DNA of 64,000 bases, from contig NZ_JABRWO010000004.1 in NCBI RefSeq assembly GCF_013618625.1, positions 389,579-453,578 of the forward strand. The letters run 5' to 3'. Each line of letters opens with the position of its first letter. The stretch's first letter is position 1. The position numbers and the translations under genes were made by a program. This stretch comes from Bremerella alba (GTDB taxonomy: Bacteria; Planctomycetota; Planctomycetia; Pirellulales; Pirellulaceae). The notes below the pieces were generated by a model that saw only the letters and a list, made by a program, of their open reading frames with translations, was not told where the DNA came from and made no database searches. This document shows positions 63,624 to 64,000 of this stretch, piece by piece.

Positions 63624-64000
63624 TCAGGGTGGACCGCGTTCTTTGGTTTGGGAAGCTCTTTCTAAAGCCTGATGTACTCGGTCACGTCTTCTTTGGTGGA
63701 TGACCTTCTTCGCATGCCCACGAAGACGTGGGCATGGCACCCGGTGTTTTGTTGGCGGGGTGGTTGAGGGTTCTTTGTTGGAGGGCGTTTCGTGCGGGCG
63801 GTCGAACTCACGCTCTAACGCGTCGATCTCTTCCTGCTTGGCGCATATCTCTCCCTGCAGTTGCAGGTTAAGCGCTTTCATGCGGTAGTAGGTCCACGCA
63901 AAGAACCGTTTCTCTTGGTAGGACAACGGCTCTTGGATTGGTTGTTTGCTTCGACGGATTTCCCGCTCGCGGTAACGATGGTGAAGCTGGCGCTCGCGTT
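63624..64000 (-). CDS. Partial coiled-coil protein, runs off the window
   Basis: The minus-strand frame is open from the window end to a stop at 63624 (about 125 residues). Its first part is very basic and helical (RERQLHHRYREREIRRS, then YQEKRFFAWTYYRMKALNLQ), typical of coiled coils. The C-terminal part crosses a palindrome at 63713-63736, so the frame there may not be under selection. No family is recognised. Confidence in the C-terminal part is low. Confidence 0.4.
   Translation of the reverse strand, partial: RERQLHHRYREREIRRSKQPIQEPLSYQEKRFFAWTYYRMKALNLQLQGEICAKQEEIDALEREFDRPHETPSNKEPSTTPPTKHRVPCPRLRGHAKKVIHQRRRDRVHQALERASQTKERGPP
63713..63736. repeat. Perfect 10-bp-arm palindrome
   Basis: CATGCCCACG at 63713-63722 and CGTGGGCATG at 63727-63736 flank a 4-nt AAGA loop. 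It looks like a REP-type dispersed palindrome and here lies inside an open frame. Confidence 0.6.

Noticed and set aside
1..64000. CRISPR array, tRNA or rRNA genes, prophage or complete insertion sequences
   Set aside because: No regularly spaced repeats, cloverleaf sequences, rRNA cores or transposase genes were seen in the window.

Overview
The window reads as chromosomal DNA of a planctomycete, most likely a Pirellulaceae member related to Blastopirellula or Bremerella; the genus is an inference. The support is the gene content: seven genes carrying DUF1559 pseudopilin domains, a DUF1501/DUF1549 pair, a ThuA/propeller/HEAT/cytochrome fusion of the PVC type, three ECF sigma/anti-sigma modules, an unusual Ser/Thr kinase-like protein and weak or absent Shine-Dalgarno sequences at many genes. 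I see no rRNA, tRNA, CRISPR array, prophage or intact insertion sequence.

Layout. 1-4.5 kb: the end of a trypsin-like protease, an acidic membrane-anchored protein and a large SF2 helicase. 4.6-7.7 kb: four tandem DUF1559-type genes. 8.3-11.9 kb: two ECF sigma modules, one with an anti-sigma protein that carries extracytoplasmic CxxCH motifs and one with an anti-sigma protein fused to a pseudopilin-like domain. 12-20.9 kb: NCS2-type permease, methyltransferase, GNAT protein, then a stress/metal group (VIT1/CCC1 transporter, two universal stress proteins, hemerythrin-like protein, His-rich secreted protein and a relative). 21-29.4 kb: PTS enzyme I, sucCD, an NtrC-type sigma-54 activator, a NarL-type regulator and an FG-GAP protein. 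29.4-34.1 kb: a tight kdsD-kdsC-Lpt-like operon. 34.4-38.2 kb: a transmembrane pseudokinase, a second GNAT protein and a gene broken by a stop codon. 38.5-41.5 kb: the DUF1501/DUF1549 pair. 41.9-44.9 kb: a candidate sigma-54-dependent small RNA and a third ECF module. 45-57 kb: two DUF1559-plus-lipoprotein pairs flanking the PVC-type cytochrome fusion, a DUF202 protein, a fatty acid desaturase and an atypical ketosynthase. 57-64 kb: a phosphodiesterase-like enzyme, ribosomal protein S1, a MarR regulator, a radical SAM protein, a CDGSH protein and repeats.

The most unusual signal is regulatory. A perfect -24/-12 (sigma-54) promoter on the minus strand at 42165-42181 lies in front of a gene-free stretch of about 230 nt that has several hairpins and ends in a strong terminator. 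This predicts a sigma-54-dependent small RNA. Weaker -24/-12 matches precede the second ECF sigma operon (13 of 14 consensus positions), the pseudokinase (12 of 14) and a DUF1559 gene (10 of 14), and an NtrC-family activator is encoded in the window. The KdsD-KdsC-Lpt order matches the enterobacterial kdsD-kdsC-lptC-lptA order, with one 1001-residue protein in the place of LptC/LptA.
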